From: Meconema thalassinum
Lineage: Eukaryota > Arthropoda > Insecta > Orthoptera > Tettigoniidae
Direction of reading: 5' to 3'
NCBI GenBank assembly: GCA_946902985.2
Contig: OX336396.1
Span: 232,762,797 to 232,826,796, forward strand
DNA length: 64,000 bases
Notes under the pieces: generated by a model
Seen by the model: the letters and a program-made list of their open reading frames with translations, nothing else
Database searches by the model: none
Told to the model about the DNA's origin: nothing
Translations under genes and position numbers: made by a program
In this document: positions 11,521 through 22,617 of the stretch, piece by piece
Numbering within the stretch: position 1 is the first letter of the stretch
Layout: each line of letters starts with the position of its first letter

Positions 11521-13189
11521 CATCATCATCATCATCATCTTGCACAGTTTCCAGCCACTGGCCGGGTCTTTTTGGAACACAAGCCTCTCCAACGTCTTCT
11601 GTCTTCCCACCATCTCTCAGCCACCAACTTTGTCCAGTCTTCTCCTCTCTTCTTCACGCTTTCTTCCACCCCCTTCAGCCACCTCTCTCTTGGTCTCCCT
11701 CTCGGTCTCTTTCCTTCCCACTTCGTCTCGTGTATCCTCCTGGGTATCCTCTTCTCCTCCATTCGTTTTACATGTCCATACCATCTAAGTCTAGATTTCT
11801 CTATACCATCCTGTAATGGTTCCTCCTTCATTAAATATCTGGTCCTCTCATTTCTTACTCTGTCCATCTTTGTAGCTCCAATACTGCTTCTCAAGAACCT
11901 CATCTCACTGGCCTGTATTTTGCTCTTCTCCCTTCCTTTCATAACCCAGGTCTCCGAGGCATACGTCAGGATATGGACATAGTACGTCCGATATATGATC
12001 TTTTTGCTGTTCTGAGGGACATCCTTGCTCCATAACATGCTTGTCACGCTCCTCCGGAATGCTTCTGCCTGTCTCCCCCGCTCATTTTTTCTGTATAGTT
12101 TCTTCCATTCTCTTGTATCAGGCTTCCCAGATACCTGAAACTCTCCACTTTCTTCAGCTGTTCCCCACCAATTGTTATTCCCGTTGTGGTTCATTCCTTC
12201 TTCCTTGTTGTGATCACCATCTCACTCTTATTTATGCTAAATTTCATCCCATATCCTTGTATTATTCCTTCCCACACGTCCAACTGTTCCTGTACCTCCT
12301 CCTCCTTGTTTCCCCAAATCATCAAATCATCCGCTAACACCATTGCTTTCATCTTCCCTTCCCCAATTACTTGTGCCACTCAGGTCATTATGTCATCCAT
12401 CACCACAATGAAAAGTAACGGTGCCAGTGCACTTCCTTGTTTCAGGCCGTTTCTCTGTTCCACCCAGTCCGATCTCTCTCCTCCCTCTTTCACACAGCTC
12501 ACGCTTCCCTTGTACATCTCCTTTATCCTCCTTATAGTCCATTTTTCTACTCCTCTATCCTCCAGGGACTTCCATACTTTGTTTCTGCATACACTGTCAT
12601 ATGCTTTCTCAATGTCCAGGAAGGCCATCAGTAGATCTGTTCCATACTCACAGTGCTGTTCTTGTAACTGCCTTACAGCAAAAATCAAATCCACTGTGGA
12701 CCTTCCTACTCTGTAGCCATGTTGTTCTTCCCTCATCCCTCCTTCTATCCTTGTCCTAATTCTCCTTTCCAAAACTTTCTCAAAGATCTTTGCACAATGA
12801 CTCATCAGTGTTATTCCCCGATTGTTTCTGCATTCTGTTCTACTACCTTTCTTGAAGATCAGGACAATTATTCCTTTTTTCCAGTCCTCTGGGGTCTTCC
12901 TTTCCTCCCATGCTGTCCTCATCACTCGGTACAACCATTGTATCCCCACCTCTCCTGCTGCTCTCACCATCTCCACACTCAACTCATCCACACCCGGTGC
13001 CTTCCCTCCTTTCATCTTTCTCACTGCATCTTCCACTTCTTTCCATGTTAAGTCCTTTTCTGTTTGCAGTTCATCTTCCTCTTCCCCGATTTCTTCCTCC
13101 TCACCATGGTTTCCATTTGGGTTCAGAAGTTCTTCAAAATATTCTTTCCACATTTTCTTCAGTTCTTCCTTATTTTCTATCTCTATCAG
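11521..13189 (-). mobile_element. LINE (non-LTR retrotransposon), 5'-truncated, with RT domain
   Basis: The element reads on the minus strand from a truncated 5' end at 13189 to an (ATG)n tail at 11521-11540. ORFs at 12380-13201, 12191-12379 and 11535-12194 together give a fingers-palm RT with motif A (FLDIEKAYDSV), motif B (GLKQGSALAPLLF) and motif C (LADDLMIW). A C-terminal region follows with YASETWVMKGRE and RLRWYGHVKRM. The endonuclease is absent. One in-frame stop at 12380-12382 and a frameshift near 12190 break it. The flanks carry 46-bp near-identical direct repeats (11475-11520 and 13191-13236), unusually long for a TSD. The LADD form of motif C is found in several LINE clades, so I do not name one. 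Confidence 0.88.
12380..13189 (-). pseudogene. LINE reverse transcriptase, N-terminal two thirds
   Basis: About 270 codons are open. It starts in the linker before the RT (ENKEELKKMWKEYFEELL), then GKAPGVDELSVEMV, WKKGIIVLIFKKGS, motif A with Asp (FLDIEKAYDSV) and motif B (NGLKQGSALAPLLF). It ends at a premature TGA just after DDIMT. The YADD-equivalent (LADD) lies beyond the stop in the next segment (12191-12379), so catalytic residues are split by the nonsense change. The role would have been target-primed reverse transcription of the element's own RNA. Confidence 0.85.
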
Positions 13190-13331
13190 GTAATAATGCA
13201 AAATGGCTTCAAGGCAATGTATAGCCTACTCCAGATAAATAGGGCAACTGTTCCATACTCAAGCCTATGACCAGCCTCTTTTAAATAATAACCGCACAAG
13301 GGAAGTATCAGGTAAGACAGGTTGAAACCTA

Positions 13332-14109
13332 GGTTGGTTGGTTCCTCAGTTTAGGGGCTGTGACAACGCGGTCATGTAGCCCCGTGTACTTTGGGAGTGT
13401 GTAGAATCTGTCTGATAACCGGTGTTAATGGTTGGTTGGTTGGTTGGTTGGTTCCTCAGTTTAGGGGCTGTGACAACGTGGTTATGTAGCCCCGTGTACT
13501 TTGGGTGTGTGTAGAATCCGTCTGATAACCGGTGTTAATTGTTGGTTGGTTGGTTCCTCAGTTTAGGGGCTGTGACAACGCGGTCATGTAGCCCCGTGTA
13601 CTTTGGGTGTGTGTAGAATCTGTCTGATAACCGGTGTTAATTGTTGGTTGGTTCTTAAGTTTAGGGGCTGCGACAACGCTGTCATGTAGCCCCGTCAATT
13701 GTGATGGCTGTATTTGTGTGTGTATCTGTTTTAATTCAAGTAAGGACTGCAGACATTGAATTTTTTCAAGTAGCTCCTACTTTTGCCGCCAAACGCCACC
13801 GTCAACGACCAACTAGTTCAGAATTTAGTTACCAGATGCCACCGCAGTCGGCTCTTGACGACGGACGTAGGAACCTTAGAACGTTATTTAAATGTTTAAC
13901 CTATATATTATTTAGCTTCACACAGGTGTAATTAGTGGAAGGTTCTTTAACATGCCATAAATATATGGGACCGCCGGCTTTACTTCCCCTCCGAAGGAAG
14001 GCATACTGAGGGATTTTAAACGTTCTTAAAAAATCCAACGACTTCGGGTTTGAACCCGCGATCTTGGGCATAGAAGCTCAGCATGCTACCAACTACACCA
14101 CCGAAGTTG
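13332..14109 (-). mobile_element. SINE family D variant with fourfold tandem 3' unit
   Basis: CAGGTTGAAACCTA at 13318-13331 and 14110-14123 is a 14-bp TSD. On the minus strand the tRNA-like head (GGCATAGAAGCTCAGCATGC region and GGGTTTGAACCCGCG) lies near 14040-14105. The D body and GTAGGAACC-type segments follow. The 3' portion TTGGTTCCTCAGTTTAGGGG...GATAACCGGTGTTAAT is repeated four times (starting near 13338, 13445, 13550 and 13647). Related copies at 20624 and 23597 carry one unit only. Confidence 0.85.
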
Positions 14110-14160
14110 CAGGTTGAAACCTATCTTGAAACTTTGTGGACGTAATCGTTGTACTATAAG

Positions 14161-14708
14161 TAGAGCCGCAACATTTTTCGCCGTGCGGATATAGTTTGCA
14201 TGGCGGTGCGGATAGCGGATAGGCTGCGGATAATATTAAGAGTAAATAGTTTTTAGAATACAATGTAGAACAGGATTTTTTCTTAATAATTTTAGTTTTT
14301 GCTAAGATCTGCGTCTTTCACGTTTCTTGTTATTTCCAATTTTCTTTCGCTTGGATCGTATAAGAATAGTAGATAAGTGAGGGAAGCCAAATCATGAAAA
14401 TACCCTCAATTAGTGTTGACCTTTGCCGAAAAAATAGTCCTTGATACCTGCGTGGGTATATCCGACGACTAAGTACCCACCCGGTGTTTCACTTAGCGTT
14501 ACTTAGAGGGACAAAACTCAGCCATCATTGTCTTGCGATTCAAACATAGCCTATGGGGACAAATTTCTCCACAAATGTCTAAATGTTCTGCTTTAATTAT
14601 TTATCTATTAAATTAATTTTTTTATTGTAATGTCAACGAATTTGGATAACAAACGTGCGGATGCGGAGTGGATGCGGTTAACGTTTTGATTATCCACGCA
14701 GGGCTCTA
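14161..14708. mobile_element. hAT-type MITE
   Basis: The 548-bp element is bounded by the 8-bp TSD ACTATAAG (14153-14160 and 14709-14716). Termini TAGAGCC and GGCTCTA are inverted, and both ends carry clustered GCGGAT motifs (TGCGGATAGCGGATAGGC on the left; inverse ATCCACTCCGCATCC on the right). An 8-bp TSD with short TIRs and subterminal repeats is typical of hAT elements. It has no coding capacity. Confidence 0.88.
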
Positions 14709-15107
14709 ACTATAAGAGGACAACGTGCGGAAAATCAGCCGCCAGATTGAACTGCAAGGCTCCGAAATCGTACCTGACATCCTGGTACACAGGCATGACG
14801 ACTCGTGGAGTTGGACATCCCTGTGGCACTTGGAGTAGTAGCGAGGCTGGGCGTATTATGCTGACTGGAGCGTGAGGCTGCTTCCCACCCGCGTTGAGTG
14901 TCTGGGCCGTCAGGGCTGTCCATTCCAACATGCATGGTACTCGCTACATCCCATTGATTTATATGAGAGATTCGCCGCATGATTTCGGAGCCTTCCAGTT
15001 CAATCTGGCAGCTGATTTTCCACACGTTGTCCTCTTATAGTACAACGATTGCGTCCACAAAGTTTCATGATAGGTTTCAACCTGTCTTACTTGATACTTC
15101 CCTTGTC

Positions 15108-16309
15108 AGTTACAACTACACACCTAAGTACACGGGGCGACACGGTAACGATGTCGCAGATCTCCTAATCAACAATTACAACCGTACCGGTACAGTAGAT
15201 GCGGGTTCTTGTACGAGCACAACTGTTCCATCATTTACGTCTTATTGGCAACTGTTTAATTTGAACTGCCATAAACTTAGTTTGCGCTGTTTAATTTCAA
15301 GAATGATGAACCAGCCAACGAGAAAGTAAAAGACGAAGGGAAGATTTTAATTGTAGTTCCATTGTTTTTCTCCGTTCTTGTTTTGTAACTCACTGCTTTA
15401 TTTCATTTATTTTCTTCATGGACTTGTCTTTAAGTGGTGTTAATTGGCGACAACGTCTTTTTACACGATATGAGAGCTCGTCTTAAATTCTGTTTCCCGG
15501 GAAAAATTCCGACTTTCTTCTGTACCCTTTCTGTCAAAACTCCAGGTCTTTATTTTTACATTCATTCCATGCGATGCATTATGAGGAGGATTATAAACTC
15601 ATGCTTGTTATTAATTTACCTATCGTATGAAAACATGAATCCTTATCGTGCCAGGAGGTAAAATATCGGTAATAAAGGGTGCTTCTGTTAAAAATGCCAC
15701 GGACCGGTCTATCGGTCCTGTTTTTGTGAATGTTTATTTATTATTTCTCACCAAGCAGTGCTATCAGTGTTGTAACCAAGAATTATTCTCTCTCTGGATA
15801 TTGATGTGGTGTGTACCGTGAACAACTGATTCATAATTAGTATTCTTTGAACATACCGCAGTCAGCTGATTACCCACACATGTGACCTTTTGAAGCTACG
15901 TTTGTTTACATTTTCACTCGGAGCTAATTAAGATACGTGGGAATAAATAAGGCTAAAAAGATGTGGTGATAAATAGAGTTTTAACACATCTTGGTCTGCT
16001 CGAACTTGACTGAAGCCTGCACGCTGGATGACCTGGTTTTAGCAAATGCTCGTGCAATCAAGGCTGCCGAGTTCTGGGCCTCAAAATCAATTTGATGTGT
16101 TCACAATTTGTGTGTGTTATTGTGAATATATTTTGAATTGTAAATAGCTGTTATTGTACTGTCCTGGATACGAAAATATATATAACACTGAGTGAAGTGT
16201 GTGAGAGTACGTTTTTGACTTTGAAAAATGTCTATTTCAAATTATAAAAAAATAATTAAATATATTTTAGTGAAACAAATGAAACAATTTTTTAATTATT
16301 TAGGTACTA
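15108..16309. other. Unassigned stretch
   Basis: AT-rich with no recognised coding region or repeat. ORFs (up to 75 codons) lack motifs. Confidence 0.4.
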
Positions 16310-16317
16310 AAGTAACA

Positions 16318-17044
16318 GAGGTATGCAGATGATACCACTTTGGTTGCCGAAAGCAAGGAAGAGCTCGATGATATCACTATGAAAGTTAAAGAACAGAGTG
16401 AGACCATGAATATCAACAAGACAAAACTAATTTCAACAGGTTTACCATCAAACATTATTATGGTAGATAATAAGTTAATCACAGAGGTGAATAGTTTCTG
16501 TTTGTTTGGATCAACCATTAGTAGTAGTGGCTTATGCAGTCAAGAGATTCGCCGAAGACTTGCCCTAGGAAGAGCAGCTTTTAAAGGCCTCGATAAGATC
16601 TTCAAGTGTTCCGATGTTTCTTTGCCTACTAAAATTAGTATGGTTAAGGCACTAGTCTTCCCCATAGCCACATATGGTTTCGAAAGCTGGACAATAAGGA
16701 AACGAGATAGGAAGTATATTGCTGCTTTTGAGCTCTGGTGTTGGAGAAGGATACTGTGTATTCCTTGGACAGCCAAGAAGACAAATGTATGGGTGATTCA
16801 AAAAATCAAACCAGATCTGTCTCTAGAAACATTGATAACACGATTACAGCTGTCATATTTGGGACACAATATGAGGCGTTTTGATTCGTTGGAAAAGACA
16901 ATTATGCTTGGAAAGGTGGAAGGGTCTCGGAGACGAGGGCGGCCAGCATTGAGATGGATCGATACCATCAAATCCAACATGCATATGTCAGTGAAGGATC
17001 TGAAGTATAAGGTGCGTTCAAAAAGTAACGAGCCGGAGGCATAA
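16318..17044 (+). pseudogene. LINE RT thumb and C-terminal domain, interrupted by mariner
   Basis: The frame is open from the truncation point to the mariner and would encode about 230 residues. YADD is at the very start, a TYGFESW motif lies about 120 residues later, and RLQLSYLGH plus an RRRGRP basic patch follow. The last residues before the artificial stop at 17042-17044 are translated from the mariner TIR. It lacks palm motifs A and B, so it cannot be active. Sequence style (LYGSETW-like, GHxxR) is that of LINEs with an APE-type endonuclease. Confidence 0.85.
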
Positions 17045-17870
17045 TTACAGAAACCAGTAACTGTATGTTAGAAGTATCCGCCCTGGCTGTTGAGGCACTT
17101 GTCCCTCTGTGACACGAGGCGGTGAATGGCTGTCTCATAAAATTCCCTGGGCTGCGATATGAACCAGTTCCGCACGTACAGCTGGACGTCGAGATCCGAG
17201 GTGAATCGTTGGTCCCGCATAGCCCTTTTCGGGGGACCAAACATGGCGTAATAACAGAGAGATAGGTCTGGACTGTATGGAGGGTGGCCGAGAACCTCCC
17301 ATTTGAATTTCTGCAGGAGTGCCGCGACTATGTTGGCCGTATGAGGTCGTGCATTGTCGTGGAGCGACCACGGCGGCTATGGTGTTCACTGTCACTCGGC
17401 GTTCCTGGGCAATGAGTGCATCAACCAGCTGGACGTTGTCATCGGTATTGCAGGGGGGTGCCCCAGACCGGGCATCATCGGCTAACGACACCCGTCCTTC
17501 CCTGAAGCTCTTGTGCAACGCCTTGACCCTTGCAAGGGACATGCAATGTTCGCCTTACACTTGTGCCATTCGGTGATAAATATCCGTTCCCCCTACTTCT
17601 TCCGCTGTCAGAAACCAAACAACACCTCTTTGCTCTTCGGTTGACGCCTCCATGTCACTGTTTGCAACGCGACTGGCAGCGTTGGACGATTGATGCATCC
17701 TGCTGCTCGCTTTGTATCGTTACGTGATGTGCACGCGTGCCCTCTAGCGACGGGCTGTGACCTTCCACGCTCTGATCGGAACCATACCTAGTTACACACG
17801 CCACGATGAGCCGATGAAGTCACTGGTTTACGCATTCCAGCCTCCGGCTCGTTACTTTTTGAACGCACCT
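17010..17870 (-). mobile_element. Mariner-like DNA transposon, internally deleted, complete ends
   Basis: The 31-bp TIRs are identical at both ends (17010-17040 and 17840-17870, starting AGGTGCGTTCAAAAAGTAAC), flanked by TA at 17008-17009 and 17871-17872, the diagnostic Tc1/mariner target duplication. The element is 861 bp, shorter than the usual roughly 1.3 kb for this group, and the shortfall is explained by a deletion inside the transposase. Identity of the TIRs suggests fairly recent insertion. A diverged copy end starts the window (1-208). Confidence 0.95.
17068..17653 (-). pseudogene. Mariner transposase, internally deleted
   Basis: The frame starts at ATG 17653 and encodes the N-terminal helix-turn-helix region (AEEVGGTDIYHRMAQV, then CMSLARVKALHKSFREGR and SLADDARSGAP). 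An in-frame stop lies near 17555. Near 17369 the HTH part is fused out of frame to the catalytic part, LHDNARPHTA, then WEVLGHPPYSPDL and GPPKRAMRDQRF, ending GGYF-stop at 17068. The first catalytic Asp region is deleted; the HDNARPH Asp and the SPDL region remain. Cut-and-paste activity is therefore lost. Confidence 0.9.
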
Positions 17871-18351
17871 TATATATATGGCTGAAGACCGAGTCATGTG
17901 GAGACAGTCTATCCATGCAGTCGCTAGGAGTCGACGCCGACTTGATGGCACCTGATCATCATCACTTAAGTAACATCAATAACTAAAATATATTAAACAT
18001 ATCTTAGAAAGATATAAGGGGCAGTCATATGAAAACGAGACAAACGATATAACGAGCATTTCGTGGACGGTAGTAACGTGGGTGGGTGAGTGTAAGGTAG
18101 TGCCCTCTATTGGGAATCAGGAAGGAACCGCGTGAACGTTCACCGCTGTGCTATTTGTCTGTTAGACGTGCTTGATATGAGGTCAGTGAGTGGTGTCCGG
18201 ACAGTTCGCCACACTGACACTTCCACATACTGCCCAAAATACTGACAATTCACCACAGCCCTTGGACGTGGCTACCTGTTTAATGACTCAGAAATAATCT
18301 CGACTGACATTTCCACACACATCTCCACCCTACCGCCAAGGCTACTATGAA

Positions 18352-18800
18352 AACGATCAAGTTGAAGACATAAATGTAGATTTTGAAGCTGCTGTAATTT
18401 CTTCTCTGAAGAACGTATTTCCAACAACAACAATACATGGCTGTAATTTTCATATGACAAAATGCTTATGGAGAAAAGTACAGGATTTCGGATTGTCGGT
18501 GGAGTACCGAGAGAATAACGAAATCAGCCTTCATGTCCGTATGTGCGCAGCACTTGCGTTTTTAAAGCCTGAAGATGTGCTCGACGGATGGGTGGAAATA
18601 CACCCTCAAGCTCCAGAAAGTCCCAAACTTAGCCAGTTTTTGACTACTTCGTTGACAACTGGCAAGATAACCGAGACATTCCAATCGAGATGTGGAACTG
18701 CCACCAAGCACGACACAGGAAAACGAATGCTGTTGAGGGCTGGAACAACCGACTCAACAATCTTACGAGAGACCTCACCCCAAATTAAAAAGTCCTCTCG
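18352..18800 (+). pseudogene. MULE transposase, catalytic-domain fragment
   Basis: From 18352 the frame reads VEDINVDFEAAVISSL, then TTTIHGCNFHMTKCLWRKVQ and a YRENNE region. This is the MULE domain signature: an Asp in the DFE block and a GCxFH block, followed by LWRK. After a single-base frameshift near 18636 the adjacent frame continues FDYFVDNWQDN, PIEMWNCHQARHRKTNAVEG and WNNRLNN, the post-catalytic WN/R-T-N block. The N-terminal DNA-binding region and first catalytic Asp are missing. No FLYWCH finger is visible. Probably a cut-and-paste transposase remnant acting on the flanking TIRs. Confidence 0.82.
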
Positions 18801-19013
18801 GCACGCCGGGAGGCGGAGGTAGATTTCACCGGACAAACTTGGAGATAGGCGAAAATAGGCAGAATATGCAGGTTTTCGTAGAAGGATCAGACCTCATTTA
18901 TCGCATGAAAGTATTTTATAATTGGAGATTAATTAACTTTGTTTTTCTTCATTTTTGGCATATTTTAAACATTTTATTGTCTTACGGGGACGGTAACCTT
19001 CTTGTCATTTGGA

Positions 19014-20515
19014 GTCCATTTTTAGCCTATTTTCAATTTTGAAAAAATAGGCTTATGTGATCACCTTTTGTCCGTGTGTGTGTGTGTGTGAGGTGTGTGT
19101 GTGTGTCCCCCTAATAAAATCTAAACGGCTGGAGCGATTTCAGTGAAACTCGGTAAGTTCATAGCACTATTCCCGGCGACGTCGAACGTGCCCATCGAAT
19201 TTTGTTACGTCTCACCAATCCAACATGGCGGCTGTGCGAAATATTTCACTAGCATTCAGTATCCCCGAAACTATAACGGATATCGCCCTGAAATTGTGTA
19301 CGGTGATAAAGGGTACTACTAGAAGTTCACCTATGAAAATTTCAAAAACCTGGTTACTACATAACCAACATGGCGGCCAAGCGAAGTGGAGACTTTTAAA
19401 TAGACTTTTCTCGCGATTTCACTATCCAAACGTAATGAAACTTGGTACAGCAAATATTTATACACATTGCAATGCACTGGGGTCTAATTTAGTTCAATTG
19501 TTTACATAACCTCAAAATGGCGGCTGTGCGAAATATTTCACTGACATTCTATATCCCCGAAACTATTACAGATATCACCCTGCAATTTTGTACGGTGATA
19601 AAGGGTACTGATAAAAGTTTACCTATGTATAATTCATAAACCTGTAAAGTACAAAACGAACATGGCGACCAAGCGAATTTGAAATACTTTAATAGACTTT
19701 TCTCGTGAGTTAACTCTCTGAGCGCAGTGAAATGTGGTACAGTAAATGATTTTGCAGATTGTAATGTACTGCCATCTAATTTAATTCAATTGTTTACATA
19801 ACCTCAAAATGGCGGCTGTGCGAAATTTTAAAATTAAGTTTTTATTTCTTGTGTCGTAATCATGCGATCGAAGTGAAAGTTTGAATAATGAACCTAGGCA
19901 ATAAGTGACCTTGAATGGTACACAACTCTATGGCCTATACATATAACAATCCTAAATGGCAAGCTTCCGTAATATTTAGACGGTTCTCAATATATATCAA
20001 TCTTTTACAGCAACCAAACTGAAATTTTTATGTTCATAGAGACTATGAACATATGTTCACATATAGGACTTTCAGTAACCTGGTGAGCACGAATCCAACA
20101 TGGCGGCGACGCGAAGTATAAATATTTAAATGGACGTTTCTCGCGAATTAACTATCCGAGTGCCGTGAAACGTTGCACGTTTTTAATGCTTACACAAATG
20201 TTGATCCACTGGCATCTAATTTATTTCAATTGTTTGCATAATCACAAGATGGCTGCTTTGCGTAATTTTAAAATCTCGTTTTTACTTCTTGTGTTCTAAT
20301 CATGCGATTGAAGTTTGAATACCACACTTACACAATAATCTTAATATAATAGTACAAAAATAAAAATCCAACCTGGCGACCATCTGAAATATTTAGACGG
20401 TTCTCAATATCTACGAATCTGATACAGCAATTAAACTGAAATTTTGTATGTTGATAGAGGCAATTAACATGAGCAGGATATATGAAAATAGGCTGTACAG
20501 TTCTTCACGGAACTA
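19014..20515 (+). repeat. Repeat E, longest copy, with a 292-bp tandem period
   Basis: It starts with the A/T hairpin TAGCCTATTTTCAATTTTGA...AATAGGC and GTGATCACC, then (GT)n at 19073-19104. Then come tandem units marked by AACATGGCGGC or AAAATGGCGGC at 19222, 19514, 19806 and 20097, giving spacings of 292, 292 and 291. It has no domain-bearing ORF. It lies inside the MULE at 18194-23449. Confidence 0.75.
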
Positions 20516-20623
20516 CTTGTTATACTTGTGGTCACACTGTCCTTATGCAAGGTTTCGACACTGATGTGTAACTATGTAACGGTCTGTTACTTCTTCACGC
20601 AAAATTATATCTCCCGCAGAGAT

Positions 20624-21015
20624 GTTGGTTGGTTCCTCAGTTTAGGGGCTGCGACAACGCGGTCATATAACCCCGTGTACTTTGGGTGAGTGCAGAATCT
20701 GTCTGATAAATGGTGTGAATTGTGATGGCGGTATTCGTCTGTAATTCAGGTAAGTAATGCAGACGCTAAATTTCAAGCAGTAGTTCCCAATGTTGCTACC
20801 AGATACTAACGTCAACGCCACCCAGCTGTGAACTTGGCTACTAGATGCCACCTCAATCAGCAACTCGCAACGAACGTTGGAACTTCCCCTCCAAAGGAAA
20901 GCTTACTGACGGATTTTTAGCGCTCTTAGAAAATCCGACGACTTTGGCCGGCTTTGAACCCGCGACCTTGGGCATAGAAGTTCAGCATGCTACCAGTTAC
21001 GTCACCGAAGCCGCT
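20624..21015 (-). mobile_element. SINE family D variant, single 3' unit
   Basis: The 3' unit (GGTTGGTTCCTCAGTTTAGG) is at 20630. The body and the tRNA-like head (GGCTTTGAACCCGCGACC and AAGTTCAGCATGCTACC) reach about 21012. Part of this SINE from 20811 onward is included in the tandem duplication that follows. Confidence 0.8.
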
Positions 21016-21781
21016 TCACACTTAGTCAGATGGAAATCTGAATCTGATCTCGCGCAAGTGCGTTGTCATGGCAACGTCTGATGGCTCATCCCTCATCAAT
21101 TTAGTAGTGTTGCCATGTCAACCACTGATAGCTCTTGGCATTTTCTTATAATTCCGAAATCATTTTTCTCATCCCTTGGCGCAATGGTGGCTCATATCAA
21201 AAATTCTTTCAGACAAACGTTTTAGGTAATTATTAGGGGAATATTGTCCATTTTGTACGGTTTTGATATTGTGCCTATTAACAGAGATATGATTAATGTT
21301 TCCCGAAAAAAACACTTTTTCCCACCCCTTTGGTCAATGGTTGGTGCTATCAAAAAAACATTTCAAACAAATTTCTGAGCTTTATCCGACACATAGTATG
21401 AACTTTGAACGGATTCGATATTTCACATATTAAGAGAGTTATAGCAATATTTCATTTTTTCGAAAAAAAAAGTCCCCCATTTTCATCCCCTTCGACCGAT
21501 TTAGCCCAGTAACGAACTCGTCCGAGATTTTATGGGTATACATATTCGGTAAAAAATTCAAAGTGATTGGTGCAAAATTACGGCAGTTATCGTGTCCACA
21601 AGAAACTGATATACATATATATACATATATTACATAAATTATATATAAACTTTTGAACTGACGGTGGTTTTGGGGTCTGGGGGATGTGAAACGCGAAGAT
21701 ATGTCGAAATTTTCCGGAAATCGAAACATGGTTCCCATTGCAATAGTTAGCTTTCTAATGAAATCTACCTAAAATACTGCC
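20811..21781. repeat. Tandem duplication, unit 1 (971 bp)
   Basis: The unit begins inside a family D SINE at GTCAACGCCACC and runs through roughly 770 bp of non-SINE sequence to CTACCTAAAATACTGCC. The next unit starts at 21782 with GTCAACGACACC. The long minus-strand ORF at 21439-21738 has a copy in unit 2 with indels and is best seen as a shadow. Confidence 0.85.
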
Positions 21782-22569
21782 GTCAACGACACCTAGCTGT
21801 GAACTTGGCTACTAGATGCCACCTCAATCAGCAACTCGCAACGAACGTTGGAACTTCCCCTCCGAAGGAAAGCAAACTCAGGTTTTTTAGCGCTCTTAGT
21901 AAATCCGACGACTTCAGCCGGGTTTGAACCCGCGACCTTGGGCATAGAAGTTCAGCATGCTACCAGTTCCGATACCGAAGTCGCTTCCCACTGACATATG
22001 AAAACTGAATGTGATCTCGTGCAGTGGCGTTGTCATAGCAACTGCTGATGGTCATCCCTTATCAATTAAAAGTAAAGTTGTCATGGCAACCTCTCTTGGC
22101 ACTTGGCATTTTCTTATAATTTAAATCATTTTGTTCACCCCGTGGCGTAATGGTGGGTCATATCAAAAATTCTTTCAGACAAAAGTTTTAGGTAATTATT
22201 GGAGGAATATTGTCCATTTTGTGCGGTTTTGATATTGTGCCTATTAACAGAGATATGATTAATGTTTCCCGAAAAACCCACTTTTTCCCACCCCTTTGGT
22301 CAATGGTTGGTGCTATCAAAAAACTTATTTGACATAAATTTTTGGCACTTATCCGACACATATTATGAACTTTGAAGGGATTCGATATTTCATGTATTAA
22401 GAGAGTTATAGCGATATTTCACTTTTTCGAAAAAAGCCCCCCATTTTTACCCCCTTTGACCGATTTTGCCCATTAACGAACTCGACCGAGATTTTATAAG
22501 GATACATATTATGTAAAAAATTCAAAGTGATTGGTGCGAAATTACGGCTGTTATCGTGTCCACAAGAAA

Positions 22570-22617
<48 letters not shown>

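Larger units (their letters stand above)
13297..15107. mobile_element. Inverted-repeat (foldback-type) element split by two insertions
   Basis: ACAAGGGAAGTATCA at 13297-13311 reappears inverted at 15093-15107. The arms continue through GACAGGTTGAAACCTA, AACTTTGTGGACG and AGGACAACGTG to a loop around 14790-14970. The left arm is interrupted by a SINE (13332-14109) and by a hAT MITE (14161-14708). Each is flanked by its own TSD, so joining the flanks restores an arm that mirrors 14975-15107. No transposase ORF is visible in the loop. The superfamily is unknown. Confidence 0.75.
16318..17967 (+). mobile_element. LINE 3' half, 5'-truncated at the YADD motif, hosting a mariner
   Basis: AAGTAACA at 16310-16317 and 17968-17975 is an 8-bp TSD, which fixes the ends. 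The first codons read YADDTTLVAES, so truncation fell just upstream of RT motif C. The thumb and C-terminal region follow (TYGFESWTIRK, LQLSYLGHNMRRF, SRRRGRPALRWID). A mariner sits at 17010-17870. Removing it and one TA restores the same frame, which continues from 17873 through AEDRVMWRQSIHAVARS to a TGA stop at 17952. The tail is a short TCA repeat. Confidence 0.9.

Noticed and set aside
11487..13270. Plus-strand Ser/Pro/Leu-rich ORFs opposite the LINE at 11.5-13.2 kb
   Set aside because: They are antisense shadows of the RT frame, whose motifs are clear on the minus strand.
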